DNA of 64,000 bases from Halovivax ruber XH-70 (GCF_000328525.1 NC_019964.1:2976001-3040000), one strand, 5' to 3'; positions 1 to 8,125 are shown, numbered from the stretch's first letter. Notes: generated by a model not told the origin, from the sequence alone. Translations and numbers: made by a program.

Positions 1-281
1 TGCTCGCCGTCTCGTAGCCGCATCGACTCCTGCATCGCCTGCCGGCGGTAGTCCGGGTAGTACGTCGTGTGCGTGCCGCGGTCGTCACAGTGGAGGACCC
101 CGTCCTCGACGAGCCGTTCGAGGACGCGGCTTGTGGGGCCGTGCGACCAGTCCGCTTCGGCGGCGATCCAGTTCGCCGTCTGTGGCTCCGACAACTGCCG
201 GGCGACCATCCGCACGCGGTCCTCGCCGGTGGTCTGCCGGTCTCGTAGTCCCGTGTCCGTATCAAATTCGTCTTCGCTCAT
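1..281 (-). CDS. winged-helix transcriptional regulator (3' end outside window)
   Basis: The visible 93 N-terminal residues begin MSEDEFDTDTGLRDRQ and contain a helix-turn-helix region (VARQLSEPQTANWIAAEAD, then a recognition-helix stretch and the wing VLERLVEDGVLHCDDRG). The layout matches the next gene upstream on the same strand, so the two are paralogs of a haloarchaeal wHTH family whose ligand is unknown to me. The ATG at 279-281 is preferred because a TATA-like element lies about 25 nt upstream, as expected for a leaderless transcript. The C-terminus lies beyond the left edge. Confidence 0.75.
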   Translation of the reverse strand, partial: MSEDEFDTDTGLRDRQTTGEDRVRMVARQLSEPQTANWIAAEADWSHGPTSRVLERLVEDGVLHCDDRGTHTTYYPDYRRQAMQESMRLRDGE

Positions 282-302
282 ACGCGCTCGTTCGGCCTCT
301 GT

Positions 303-311
303 CTTAATATA
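303..311 (-). promoter_or_regulatory. TATA box of the first regulator gene
   Basis: On the minus strand the sequence reads CTATATTAAG, centred about 26 nt before the ATG at 281. That spacing fits an archaeal box A driving a leaderless mRNA. Confidence 0.5.
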
Positions 312-535
312 GGTTGAGATGGTTCGTCGTATATTGAGTGGACCTCGATCCCTATCCAGATGTATTGGGTGAGAGTCGGACCGGACCACAGAACGTTCTC
401 CACAGTGTACCAGCTTGACCCCGGCCACTGACGGTAACTGAGGGGGAGAAGACTACAGCAGAGCCCCCTACTCGTCCACCTGGAATTCCGGCCGGTAGGT
501 GACAGTGCCGCTCACGTCCTCCAGAGCCCCATCGG

Positions 536-1060
536 TCACACGGGGACGGCGTCCCGTTCGGCGGCCCAGTCGTACTCGGAGAGGGCAGCTTTGACGACCG
601 GAATACGGTCGGCCAGATGCTCCCACTCGCCGGCGACGTCTCGCCGAGCCGTTCGCTCGGACGGATCGTCGACGTCGGAGATGCTGGCACGCAGTTGACC
701 GGGTGAATCGACGTCGTATTCGACTTTCCAGTCCGCGATCGTCGTCCGCATCGATTCGAGCGCGGTGGTCAACTCCTCGCGGTCGTGTTCGCGCTGGAGA
801 CTGGCGACCTCTCGGTAGGTGGCCATGAGTTGGTCGACGCAGTAGAGCGTCTGATCACCGTGTTCGAGCCGTCGAAGGACATCGTCTTCGACGAGCTGGT
901 CGAGGTATTTCTGGGCCGTCTTCTGCGAGACGTCCGTCTCGTCCGCGACCCAGGAAGCGGTACGCGGTGTTCTGAGCGTCCGCGCTGCCGCCCGGACCCG
1001 CTCTCCGCGCGTCATCGACGGGCCGGCCGGATCGTCACCGGTTTCGGTATCGTCGGGCAT
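536..1060 (-). CDS. winged-helix transcriptional regulator, paralog of the gene at 1-281
   Basis: A 174-residue protein starting MPDDTETGDDPAG. Residues about 15-80 form a winged helix (RGERVRAAARTLRTPRTAS, then WVADETDVSQKTAQKYLDQLV and the wing DDVLRRLEHGDQTLYC). The C-terminal half is helical and charged. The frame also allows a start at 1090, but a TATA element at about 1104-1113 would place transcription start near 1080, so the ATG at 1060 fits better. It shares organisation with the partial gene downstream on the same strand, suggesting a local duplication. The effector and targets cannot be read from the sequence. Confidence 0.75.
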   Translation of the reverse strand: MPDDTETGDDPAGPSMTRGERVRAAARTLRTPRTASWVADETDVSQKTAQKYLDQLVEDDVLRRLEHGDQTLYCVDQLMATYREVASLQREHDREELTTALESMRTTIADWKVEYDVDSPGQLRASISDVDDPSERTARRDVAGEWEHLADRIPVVKAALSEYDWAAERDAVPV

Positions 1061-1103
1061 GGCTGGTACTACGGCGGCGGCGGTGAACATATATCCATCG
1101 GGT

Positions 1104-1113
1104 AGAATATATC
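1104..1113 (-). promoter_or_regulatory. TATA box of the second regulator gene
   Basis: Minus-strand AGATATATTC lies about 45 nt upstream of the ATG at 1060. It supports the shorter start, because a start at 1090 would sit upstream of the predicted transcription start. Confidence 0.45.
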
Positions 1114-1253
1114 TCCTTCATCCGTGCGGATACGATTATTCACTGCGACCGTGAGGTCGCGAGCCCGTTTGCCGACCGAGATACACTCAGAGAGAGAGAT
1201 CGCGTTCGAACTACCGGCAGTGGCTACGGTAAAAGCGTCAGGTGAAAATACCG

Positions 1254-1421
1254 TCACACCTGCTCGCGGAGTTCGCGGACCGCCGCCACCGAGTCAGCCT
1301 CTGGATCCGGGAGGGACTCGAAGAGAACGGTTCCCAGCGGGACCTTCTCGCTGTTCTCGCCATCGTCGGGATCTCCTGAGGGCGCCCCCATAGGAACCCG
1401 TCCGGTGACAATTGCCATCAT
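1254..1421 (-). CDS. possible small acidic hypothetical protein
   Basis: A 55-codon reading frame with tandem ATGs encodes an acidic peptide ending in the plausible helix PDPEADSVAAVRELREQV. It is the only coding-like segment in the 482-nt stretch between the regulator at 1060 and the permease ending at 1543. Composition resembles real haloarchaeal protein, but I recognise no family and see no clear promoter. It may be the tail of a decayed gene. Confidence 0.3.
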   Translation of the reverse strand: MMAIVTGRVPMGAPSGDPDDGENSEKVPLGTVLFESLPDPEADSVAAVRELREQV

Positions 1422-1542
1422 TCTGTCGGTACTCAATCGTCAGGTACGATGGCCCCACTAATTCGCGACTCCTGCTGGCTCGAAACGGCAGTGTCCCCAG
1501 ATGACAACCACCATTTGCTACGGTCACAGCTACCACGCTCCC

Positions 1543-2718
1543 CTACACCGCTCCGACGGCCGCCATCCCGCCGTACCCGAGGACGAACGCGAGGACGAAC
1601 GAGCCGATCCAGGCGAGGACCGTCACGCCGAGCTTTCGGGGGCTGACGGACGCGGCGCCGCCGACGGCGAGGCCGCTGCCGACGATCGCGCTCACGACGA
1701 TCTCGTTGAACGAGACCGGTACGCCAAGCAGGACGGCCGTCTGGGCGATGAGGAACGAGGGGACCAGCGTCGCGATGGAGCGCCGCGGGCCCAGCGAGGC
1801 GTACTCCTGAGAGACCGCCTTGATCATTCTGGGTGCACCGGTCCAGGAGCCGACGAGGATCCCCAGGCCACCGCCGAGGAGGACGACGATCGGCTGGACC
1901 ATCGATACCTCGGAGAGCAGAGGCAACAGCGGTCCGACGGCGAGCCCGACCTGACTCGCACCGGCAGAGAAGGCGACGAGGCCGCCGAGGACGAGCAGGA
2001 ATCGCCGGAGTCCGCCGTGTAAGTCACGGCGGACGTCCCAGCGGACGACGACCGCGGCGAGGAGTCCGACGCCGAACGAGGTCGCAATCGCGCTCGCGGT
2101 CGCGCCGATGGGCAGCGCGCGGGCGCCGCCGGCCGCGAGACTCCCGCCGATCGGCGCCAGGAACGAAAACTCCAGGTTCGCGATGACGGCCCCGACGACG
2201 CCGGCGAGGATCGGGACGCTCCGGGTCTCGGGGACGGATTGGCGGGGGAGAACGCTCGCGATTCCGTAGGCGATCCCGCCACCGACGAACGGTGTGAAAA
2301 GCCACAGCGCGCCGATCTCGACGTACTTCGCCCACGCGGGCGACCCGCCCAGGGCCAGCCCGACGCCGATCACCGACCCGGTGACGGTGAAGGCCGTCGC
2401 GATGGGGTAGCCGGTCGCGATCCCGATCGCCATCAGGCCGGCGCCGATGAGCAACACGGCGATGACGCCGGTCGGCGGGAGCGTGACGCCGTCGACGAGA
2501 CCGCTGCCGACGGCCTCCGAGACGTTCGCACCCTGCGTCACCGCCCCGACGAAGCCCAGGATCCCGACGATAAAGGCGGCCCGCATCGTCGAGATGGCGT
2601 TGGCCCCGACGGCGGGGGCGAATGGGGTCGCGCCGCTCGAACCGGCGCCGATGACCCAGGCCATGAAGAGACTCGCGAGTGCGGCCAGGCCGAACAGGAG
2701 AACGGTCGCTAGATCCAT
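1543..2718 (-). CDS. PiT-family anion permease (phosphate or sulfate/thiosulfate)
   Basis: A 391-residue integral membrane protein with about 10-11 hydrophobic segments and the duplicated PiT signature: an N-terminal copy around SGATPFAPAVGANAISTMRA and a C-terminal copy around VSFNEIVVSAIVGSGLAVG. PiT proteins are usually phosphate symporters, but the family includes sulfate permeases (CysP type). Here it is the last gene on the minus strand behind two YeeE/YedE proteins and a persulfide dioxygenase fusion, 52 nt after the preceding stop. Sulfate, sulfite or thiosulfate transport is therefore a reasonable inference; phosphate remains possible. Confidence 0.85.
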   Translation of the reverse strand: MDLATVLLFGLAALASLFMAWVIGAGSSGATPFAPAVGANAISTMRAAFIVGILGFVGAVTQGANVSEAVGSGLVDGVTLPPTGVIAVLLIGAGLMAIGIATGYPIATAFTVTGSVIGVGLALGGSPAWAKYVEIGALWLFTPFVGGGIAYGIASVLPRQSVPETRSVPILAGVVGAVIANLEFSFLAPIGGSLAAGGARALPIGATASAIATSFGVGLLAAVVVRWDVRRDLHGGLRRFLLVLGGLVAFSAGASQVGLAVGPLLPLLSEVSMVQPIVVLLGGGLGILVGSWTGAPRMIKAVSQEYASLGPRRSIATLVPSFLIAQTAVLLGVPVSFNEIVVSAIVGSGLAVGGAASVSPRKLGVTVLAWIGSFVLAFVLGYGGMAAVGAV

Positions 2719-2770
2719 CTATCGTCTCACGTATAGAAAGTGTAAGCGAGGGTGATTCAGCACGTGATGC

Positions 2771-3241
2771 TCAGTCGGCCGAGGCGGCCGTTGCGTCGGT
2801 GTCCTGCGAGCGGCTGCGCCAGACGCCCTGGAGGTACGCGCCGGCGAACATGCCGACGAGTGCCCACAGGATGGTGACGTTGCCGATGCCGATGCTGGCG
2901 TAGGCCGCGCCGGGACAGATCCCGGAGAGACCCCAGCCGACGCCGAAGATCGACCCGCCGATCAGCACGTTGCGATCGAAGGGCTTGAGGCGGCGTTCGT
3001 ACGCGTCGCCCGTCATCGGCGCGCGATCGCGGATCCGGGGGACGAGGAAGAACGCGATCCCCGTCACGATCGCCGCACCGAACATGACGAACGGGAGCCC
3101 GAAGTCCTCGAACTGGAGGAAGTCGAGCACGACCTCCGGTCGGGCCATGTGGCTGTAGGCCAGGCCGAACCCGAAGACGAGGCCGCCGACGAGTACGAGC
3201 GGTCCGAACAGCGGGTGCTCGGTGCGGTCAGGGGCCGCCAT
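2771..3241 (-). CDS. YeeE/YedE-family sulfur transporter, second half
   Basis: A 156-residue membrane protein starting MAAPDRTEHPLFGPLV with four hydrophobic segments and the YeeE/YedE core GWGLSGICPGAAYASIG containing the conserved cysteine. The family moves thiosulfate or related sulfur compounds; half-size pairs resemble PmpA/PmpB. The start was chosen because its ATG overlaps the TAA of the upstream half-transporter by one base, implying translational coupling. The longer frame upstream has non-protein-like, Arg-rich sequence. Confidence 0.88.
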   Translation of the reverse strand: MAAPDRTEHPLFGPLVLVGGLVFGFGLAYSHMARPEVVLDFLQFEDFGLPFVMFGAAIVTGIAFFLVPRIRDRAPMTGDAYERRLKPFDRNVLIGGSIFGVGWGLSGICPGAAYASIGIGNVTILWALVGMFAGAYLQGVWRSRSQDTDATAASAD

Positions 3242-3801
3242 TACGGGCTCACCCCCAGTGCGGCGACGACCTGTGCGGTCACGATCGCGACGGCGAGGAA
3301 CGTGATCACGCCGACGATCGAGGTCTTCGAGGCCGAGCCGACGCCACAGACGCCGTGGCCCGAGGTGCAACCTTTCCCGATTCGGGTGCCGATGCCGACG
3401 AGCACGCCGCCGAGCAGGAGTCGCCAGGGTTGGACATCCGTCATCCAGGCGCCGCCCTGCCAGAAGACGGCGTAGACCGCCCCGCCGAGGACGATCCCGA
3501 CGGTGAAGAGGACGCGCCAGTCCCGGTCGTACCGGTACTTCTGGAAGCGCGACTGCCCGGAAACGTACGACAGCGTCGACTCGAGGAAGGTGCTCGCACC
3601 GGCGATGATCCCCGTCCCGAGGTAGATGAGTACGGCGCCGAGGCCGACGAGCAGGCCCCCGATGGCGTAGCGGCCGATCCCGTTGGGGAACGGCTCTGCC
3701 GGGATCGCGAGGGGGGCGAACTCGGCGGCTGCCGAGAGCGATGTGAGGTCGGCCGCCGCCAGCAGCGGCGTGAGTTCAGGAGGCATTGCGATCTCGATCA
3801 C
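3241..3801 (-). CDS. YeeE/YedE-family sulfur transporter, first half
   Basis: A 186-residue membrane protein with the diagnostic YeeE/YedE motif GKGCTSGHGVCG near residue 140 and about four to five membrane segments. The conserved Cys residues are thought to handle sulfur during transport. It follows the rhodanese/MBL gene by 5 nt and overlaps its partner half-transporter by one base, so the three are almost certainly one transcript. The pair probably forms one transporter bringing thiosulfate or a polysulfide-like substrate to the cytoplasmic sulfur-handling enzymes. Confidence 0.9.
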   Translation of the reverse strand: MIEIAMPPELTPLLAAADLTSLSAAAEFAPLAIPAEPFPNGIGRYAIGGLLVGLGAVLIYLGTGIIAGASTFLESTLSYVSGQSRFQKYRYDRDWRVLFTVGIVLGGAVYAVFWQGGAWMTDVQPWRLLLGGVLVGIGTRIGKGCTSGHGVCGVGSASKTSIVGVITFLAVAIVTAQVVAALGVSP

Positions 3802-3806
3802 GGTGT

Positions 3807-5009
3807 TCAGTCACCGGCCAGCGATTCCTGACTGGCCGCGCAGTTGTTCGGGCCGAGCTCGAGTTCGAACGCCTCGTCGTCGGTGGCGGCCTGCTGACCG
3901 AGGTTGGTCGGAATGATGTCCTCGTAGTTGGCCGGACGGGGCGGCATGTCCGAGAGGATCAGCTCGATGAAGTCGTCCTTCGCCATCGTGAGTGCGTCCA
4001 TCTCGTCTTCCAATTGGCCGATCGGAGCCGTATAGGTTCCGTCTGCGGCGGGGTCGGCCGCGTCGCTGAAGTGGGCGCCGCCGATCAGCGTGTCGTCGGG
4101 CAGCGTCAGGACGCGTTCCTGGAGCGAGTCGTAGAGCTGTCCCGCGGCTTCGGGGGCGCCGTCGTCGCCCTCCTCCAGATCGGGACGAGCGACGCTCTCG
4201 ATGAAGAGGCCGTCACCGGTGGCCAGCAGCGAGTCGTCGAACAGGTACGAGGTCATCCCGGAGGTGTGCCCGGGCGTGGAGACGGTCTCGATCGTCGCGT
4301 CACCGACCGCGAACTCGTCGCCGTCGGCGGCGAGCGTCAGTTCGTCGGCGTAAGTGACGCCACGGTCGACGGACGCCTCGGGGATCACGCCCTCGACACC
4401 CTCGTCGTCAAGCGCACGGACGCCGCTGATGTGGTCCGCGTGGATGTGCGTGTCGATGGCGTAGGTGAGGTCGGCGTCGAGTTCGTCGGCGTCGTCGAGG
4501 TAGCGGGTGGTGAACGCCCGAAGCGGGTCGACCACGGCGGCCTCGTCGCCGTCGACGAGGAGGTAGCCGAGACAGCCGCTCGAGGGACGCTGGTACTGGT
4601 AGAGCGTTCCGGCGCCGTCGTAGCGCGAGACCTCGACGCGCTCGTAGATGCGCGCCCAGCCGTTCATCCCGTCTTCGAGGTGGTTCGTCTCGTAGCCGCG
4701 CTCTTTGAGGACGCCGGCGACGTACTCGCTGGAGCCGCCCTTCGCACAGAGGACCGTGACCTCGCGGTCGTCGGGCACCTGGGCGAGGACGTCGTCGTCG
4801 ATCTCGTCGTCCAGGAACTCGAAGTAGGGGACGTTGATTGATTCGACGGTCTCACCGTCGATCTTCCACTCGTCGTACTCCGACTCCATGCGCGTGTCGA
4901 GCAGTGTGACCTGCTCGCCGTCGTCGATCTGGGCTTTCAGCTCGCTCGGCTCGATCGATTCGATTTCCACGTCGAGTTCGGGTAAGTCCATGTCGGCCAT
5001 GTTGTACAC
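3807..5009 (-). CDS. rhodanese / metallo-beta-lactamase fusion (persulfide dioxygenase-like)
   Basis: A 400-residue protein. Residues about 20-122 are a rhodanese domain with catalytic Cys88 in VLCAKGGSSEYVAG. Residues about 135-340 are an MBL-fold domain with THIHADH (187-193) and TPGHTSG, resembling ETHE1-type persulfide dioxygenases. The predicted role is sulfane-sulfur transfer and oxidation in the cytoplasm. It is the first gene of the minus-strand transport operon and diverges from TusA/DsrE2. The start may be at 5009 or at the ATG at 5000. The domain order is rhodanese first, unlike proteins where rhodanese follows the MBL domain. Confidence 0.9.
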   Translation of the reverse strand: MYNMADMDLPELDVEIESIEPSELKAQIDDGEQVTLLDTRMESEYDEWKIDGETVESINVPYFEFLDDEIDDDVLAQVPDDREVTVLCAKGGSSEYVAGVLKERGYETNHLEDGMNGWARIYERVEVSRYDGAGTLYQYQRPSSGCLGYLLVDGDEAAVVDPLRAFTTRYLDDADELDADLTYAIDTHIHADHISGVRALDDEGVEGVIPEASVDRGVTYADELTLAADGDEFAVGDATIETVSTPGHTSGMTSYLFDDSLLATGDGLFIESVARPDLEEGDDGAPEAAGQLYDSLQERVLTLPDDTLIGGAHFSDAADPAADGTYTAPIGQLEDEMDALTMAKDDFIELILSDMPPRPANYEDIIPTNLGQQAATDDEAFELELGPNNCAASQESLAGD

Positions 5010-5059
5010 CGCTTCGTACCGGGTGCTCGCACATAAGGGTTTTCATAGTAATCCCCCAT

Positions 5060-5090
5060 CCACACAATACTGGACAGCAATCCTGTGTGG
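5060..5090. promoter_or_regulatory. inverted repeat CCACACA-N17-TGTGTGG (operator candidate)
   Basis: Perfect 7-bp arms at 5060-5066 and 5084-5090 lie in the divergent region between the sulfur-transport operon and tusA. The same heptamer recurs at 5220-5226. Position upstream of the minus-strand promoter (TATA-like CCTTATG near 5030) suggests a shared regulator site. Confidence 0.5.
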
Positions 5091-5212
5091 GAGTGTTCTG
5101 TTGTTTGTTCGTATGCGTGCGTGATACGCCAATATAGACCCACCATTTCGCACCCTCGATATCACGGTTGTTCGTATCCACCCCACTAATCGACATTCTT
5201 TTATGGTCCGCC

Positions 5213-5226
5213 CCAATATTGTGTGG
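5213..5226. promoter_or_regulatory. third copy of the CCACACA element upstream of tusA
   Basis: CCAATATTGTGTGG is the reverse complement, with one mismatch, of CCACACAATACTGG at 5060-5073. It lies about 30 nt before the tusA ATG, downstream of a TTTTATGG box at about 5199-5206, so a bound protein there would be expected to block transcription. This is inference from position. Confidence 0.45.
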
Positions 5227-5254
5227 TAGCTCCAATACAGAGCACCAATACAAC

Positions 5255-5500
5255 ATGAGTTCGCAATACGACATCACCGAGACGCTCGACGTGAAAGGAC
5301 AGTCCTGCCCAATGCCAGTCGTCAAGACGAAGGGGGCGGTCGACGACCTCGACGAGGGTCAGATCCTCGAAGTCGTCGCGACCGACTCCGGCAGCATGAG
5401 CGACCTCGCGGGCTGGGCCGAGGGGACCGAGGGCGTGACCCTCCTGGACCAGGTCGAGGGCGACGACGTCTACAAACACTACGTCGAGAAGACCGCGTAA
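5255..5500 (+). CDS. tusA: TusA-family sulfur carrier protein
   Basis: An 81-residue protein with the TusA signature GQSCPMPVVKTK; Cys18 is the persulfide-carrying residue. TusA passes sulfane sulfur between proteins. The start MSSQYDITETLDVKG was chosen because the longer frame upstream runs through the promoter/operator region. The next gene (DsrE2-like) starts one base after the stop, so the two are cotranscribed. It diverges from the rhodanese/MBL-YeeE operon, consistent with a shared sulfur-trafficking role. Confidence 0.92.
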   Translation: MSSQYDITETLDVKGQSCPMPVVKTKGAVDDLDEGQILEVVATDSGSMSDLAGWAEGTEGVTLLDQVEGDDVYKHYVEKTA

Positions 5501-5501
5501 G

Positions 5502-6092
5502 ATGAGCGCAGAGAACGAACCATCCGCGACTGAAACCGCTGGTCCGGAGATCGACCCCGAGGAGTTCGCGGCGCTGCGCGAGCGCGTCGAGGAGCTCGAA
5601 GCGTCGGTCGTCGAGACCGACACCGGAGACGACGGGAAGAAGATGACCATCGTCGCCACCCAGGGCACCTTCGACATGGCCTACCCGCCGCTCATCCTGG
5701 CGAGCACGGCCGCCGCCTTCGGCTGGGACGTCGTGGTCTTCCACACGTTCTGGGGTCTCGACATCCTCCACGAGGAGAACTCACAGGACCTCAAACTGTC
5801 CGCCGTCGGCAACCCGAACATGCCGCTCCCGAACGCGATCGCTGCGCTCCCCGGCATGGACGCGATGGCGACGAAGATGATGGAGAAGAAGATCGACGAG
5901 AACGGCACGGCCACCATCGAGGAACTCATCGACCTGTCGTTAGAGAGCGGCGTCGACCTCCAGGCCTGCCAGATGACCATCGAGTTGATGGACTACGACG
6001 AGGACGACTTCTACGACGGCGTCACGACCGGCGTCGGCGCCGCAACCGCGATCCAGCACATGGCCGAATCGGACGTCCAGTTGCTGGTCTGA
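5502..6092 (+). CDS. DsrE/DsrF/DrsH-like (DsrE2-type) sulfur-transfer protein
   Basis: A 196-residue protein. A short acidic coiled-coil-like N-terminus (about residues 15-40) precedes a DsrE fold beginning KKMTIVATQGTFDMAYPPL. The likely active cysteine is in VDLQACQMTIELM. The GVGAATAIQHMAESDVQLLV C-terminus is typical of DsrE2 proteins annotated as peroxiredoxin-like. The family accepts or donates sulfane sulfur with TusA, which is encoded immediately upstream. The pairing TusA-DsrE2-rhodanese is well known in sulfur-oxidising organisms. Confidence 0.88.
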   Translation: MSAENEPSATETAGPEIDPEEFAALRERVEELEASVVETDTGDDGKKMTIVATQGTFDMAYPPLILASTAAAFGWDVVVFHTFWGLDILHEENSQDLKLSAVGNPNMPLPNAIAALPGMDAMATKMMEKKIDENGTATIEELIDLSLESGVDLQACQMTIELMDYDEDDFYDGVTTGVGAATAIQHMAESDVQLLV

Positions 6093-6202
6093 TCGCGCGC
6101 AGACATCTCACTACGACACGCGACACCCCACTACCGTACGCGGAACTCCATGACGACAGGCTGTCACCACACTACGACTCACATCGATCTCACCTCACGA
6201 AC

Positions 6203-6460
6203 ATGAATACGGATCATCCCACGTCGACACCGACCGAACTGCCCGAGCCACCGAGCCTGCGCGTCGTCGAGGCCGTCGCCGAGGCCGACGGAGTCGATCC
6301 GGCGATGCTCGATCCGCCCCTCTACGAGGTCCTCGATCCGGAAGCGCTCGACCGCCTGTTCGCGCCCACACCGACCGACCCCTCCCGCGGGACGGTCCGG
6401 TTCGACTACCGCGGTCACGAGGTGACGGTCCGGGCGGACGGCACAGTCGACGTCACGTGA
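6203..6460 (+). CDS. HalOD1 output-domain protein
   Basis: An 85-residue acidic protein that is essentially one HalOD1 domain: SLRVVEAVAEADGVDP, then LYEVLDPEALDRLF and a C-terminal beta-hairpin GHEVTVRADGTV. HalOD1 is a haloarchaeal output domain of unknown molecular role, found alone or fused to signalling proteins. It follows the DsrE2 gene by about 110 nt. No partner is evident. Confidence 0.8.
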   Translation: MNTDHPTSTPTELPEPPSLRVVEAVAEADGVDPAMLDPPLYEVLDPEALDRLFAPTPTDPSRGTVRFDYRGHEVTVRADGTVDVT

Positions 6461-6706
6461 GACCCAGACGCTAAACGACCGGGCAATCGCAACCAGCAGC
6501 ATTTCGATCGATCCGCCATCGCAGACCCAGCGCGGCGCCGTCGTCACGCGTCACCGGAGCGAAGTGGACCGTGGGGACGGCCGTCGAGGCCACATCTGCG
6601 AGCGAAACGACGGCCGACGATAACGCACCGCGACGCTGAGCCGGGGGTCGTCCGTTCAGACTGTGCCACAGCCCCACGAGTACACCGATTTCGTCACTTC
6701 TGGCGG

Positions 6707-7368
6707 ATGCAGATCACCGAATACAGGATACCGGCGGCGTCCATTTTGATACGGCATCGCGTCCAGAGACGCTGGTCTCCATTCCGGTCGACGGCGTCGA
6801 ACTCGAGGGCATGCTGGCGGCTCCGGCCGACGCCCCCGGCGTGGTCGTCTTCGCCCACGGGAGCGCCTCGAGCCGGAAGAGTCCCCGCAACAACTTCGTC
6901 GCGGACGTCATCCGAAAGCGAGGACTGGGAAGGCTGCTGTTCGACCTACTCACCGAACGGGAAAACCGAAACCGCGAGAAGCGCTTCGACATCCCGTTAC
7001 TGACAGACCGTCTGGTCGCAGTCACCGAGTGGGTGTGGGACCGGGAGGAGACTCGCGACGCGAACGTCGGATACTTCGGTTCGAGTACGAGCGGCGCATC
7101 GGCGCTCCGAGGCGCGACGCGGTTGCAGGGCGAGATCGATGCCGTCGTCTCGCGTGGCGGCCGCGTCTACATGGCGGCCGAGGCGCTTCCAGACGTTCGA
7201 GCACCCACCTGTTCATCGTTGGGGTGCCGATACCCAGGTGCTCGAACTCAACAGGGGGCCGCCGCTCAGCTCACCTGCGAGTACGAACTCCACGTCGTGG
7301 AGGGCGCCGGCCACCTCTTCGAGGAAGCGGCCGAACTGGAGGAGGTCGCCGCAGTCGCAGCCAACTAG
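6707..7368 (+). pseudogene. damaged dienelactone-hydrolase-like alpha/beta hydrolase
   Basis: The frame from 6811 reads LAAPADAPGVVVFAHGSASS, a hydrolase core and the C-terminal HVVEGAGHLFEEAAELEEV with the catalytic His. Between about 7205 and 7260 the frame is wrong for some 16 codons. The expected segment (LFIVGG then ADTQVLELNR) is split between the other two frames, explained by three single-base deletions in C or G runs that together restore the frame. Family similarity extends upstream to about 6740 (ETLVSIPVDGVELEG) without an in-frame ATG. It is probably a pseudogene, but homopolymer sequencing errors would give the same picture. Confidence 0.6.
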
Positions 7369-7518
7369 TTCGCAGCGGCGCTTCCCTGAGCGCTCGATGC
7401 CGGGACCGCAACTGTGGTGGGTTCGACGACTCTTCGGGCGAGTCGTCACAGCCTCAGAGCCGTGTCGCCCCGGTCCTCGGATCGCTCTCCCCGTTCGTCC
7501 TTCCCGAGGAGTGGAGAG

Positions 7519-7800
7519 TCAGGCGACCCGTCCGTGCATCACCTCCATGGGCAGTCGCCACACCGTCTCGATTCGGTGGTCGACGATCCGTCATCCAGCA
7601 GCGTCTCGCGGATGTAAAATCGGTCGACGGCCGCCGTAGGTCGGTAGCCGATCGTGGGCGGCTTCGTACAGAGCCGCGTGGGAATCCCCGCGTCGCTACG
7701 GGACGACGAAGAGTCACTCGCCGGGTTCGAGTACCCGCCGCCCCTCCGCCAGAACGGTGGTGATATCGGGCGTGTCGAACAGTTCGCGAACGAAAACGGT
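7519..7800 (-). pseudogene. remnant of a SAM-dependent methyltransferase (C-terminal part)
   Basis: On the minus strand the segment reads VRELFDTPDITTVLAEGRRV, then LEPGE, an in-frame TGA, LFVV, and (after frame changes) HAALYEAAHDRLPTY, YIRETLLDDGSS and VDHRIETVWRLPMEVMHGR. These resemble the C-terminal third of class I methyltransferases. The SAM-binding N-terminus is absent, as the region upstream is the promoter of the BofA-like gene. At least one nonsense codon and two frameshifts are needed to reconstruct it. Confidence 0.5.
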
Positions 7801-7806
7801 GCCAAG

Positions 7807-7814
7807 GCATATAC
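7807..7814 (+). promoter_or_regulatory. TATA box of the BofA-like gene
   Basis: GCATATAC lies about 27 nt before the ATG at 7838, a leaderless archaeal promoter arrangement. Confidence 0.5.
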
Positions 7815-7837
7815 TCCGGGCTCGCAGAGTCTCAGTC

Positions 7838-8125
7838 ATGCCGATATCTGGTCTCGGACTGCTCGTCCTTCTGTTCGTCCTCGCGTTCGCGTTCGGCGCC
7901 TACCGGATCATCCGGACGATCAAGCCCTTCATCGTCAACGCCGTGGTCGGCCTGTTGGGCCTCCTGTTACTCGCCTGGCTCGGCTTCGGCGTCGAGATCA
8001 CGCCGCTGGTCGTGCTCGTCGTCGCCATCGGCGGCATCCCCGGCGCGATCCTCGTCGTCCTGCTTGCCTACCTCGGGATCGGCTTCGAACCCGCTACAGT
8101 GATCGCGCTGCTCGCCGCGATCTAG
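7838..8125 (+). CDS. BofA-family small membrane protein
   Basis: A 95-residue protein with three hydrophobic segments. It ends in the BofA-like core NAVVGLLGLLLLAWLGFGV and GGIPGAILVVLLAYLGIGF. BofA itself inhibits a sporulation protease in Bacillus; archaeal relatives have no known role. The start MPISGLGLL was chosen because of the TATA box 27 nt upstream; the longer frame crosses that promoter. A second, shorter homolog lies at 56980-57189. Confidence 0.8.
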   Translation: MPISGLGLLVLLFVLAFAFGAYRIIRTIKPFIVNAVVGLLGLLLLAWLGFGVEITPLVVLVVAIGGIPGAILVVLLAYLGIGFEPATVIALLAAI

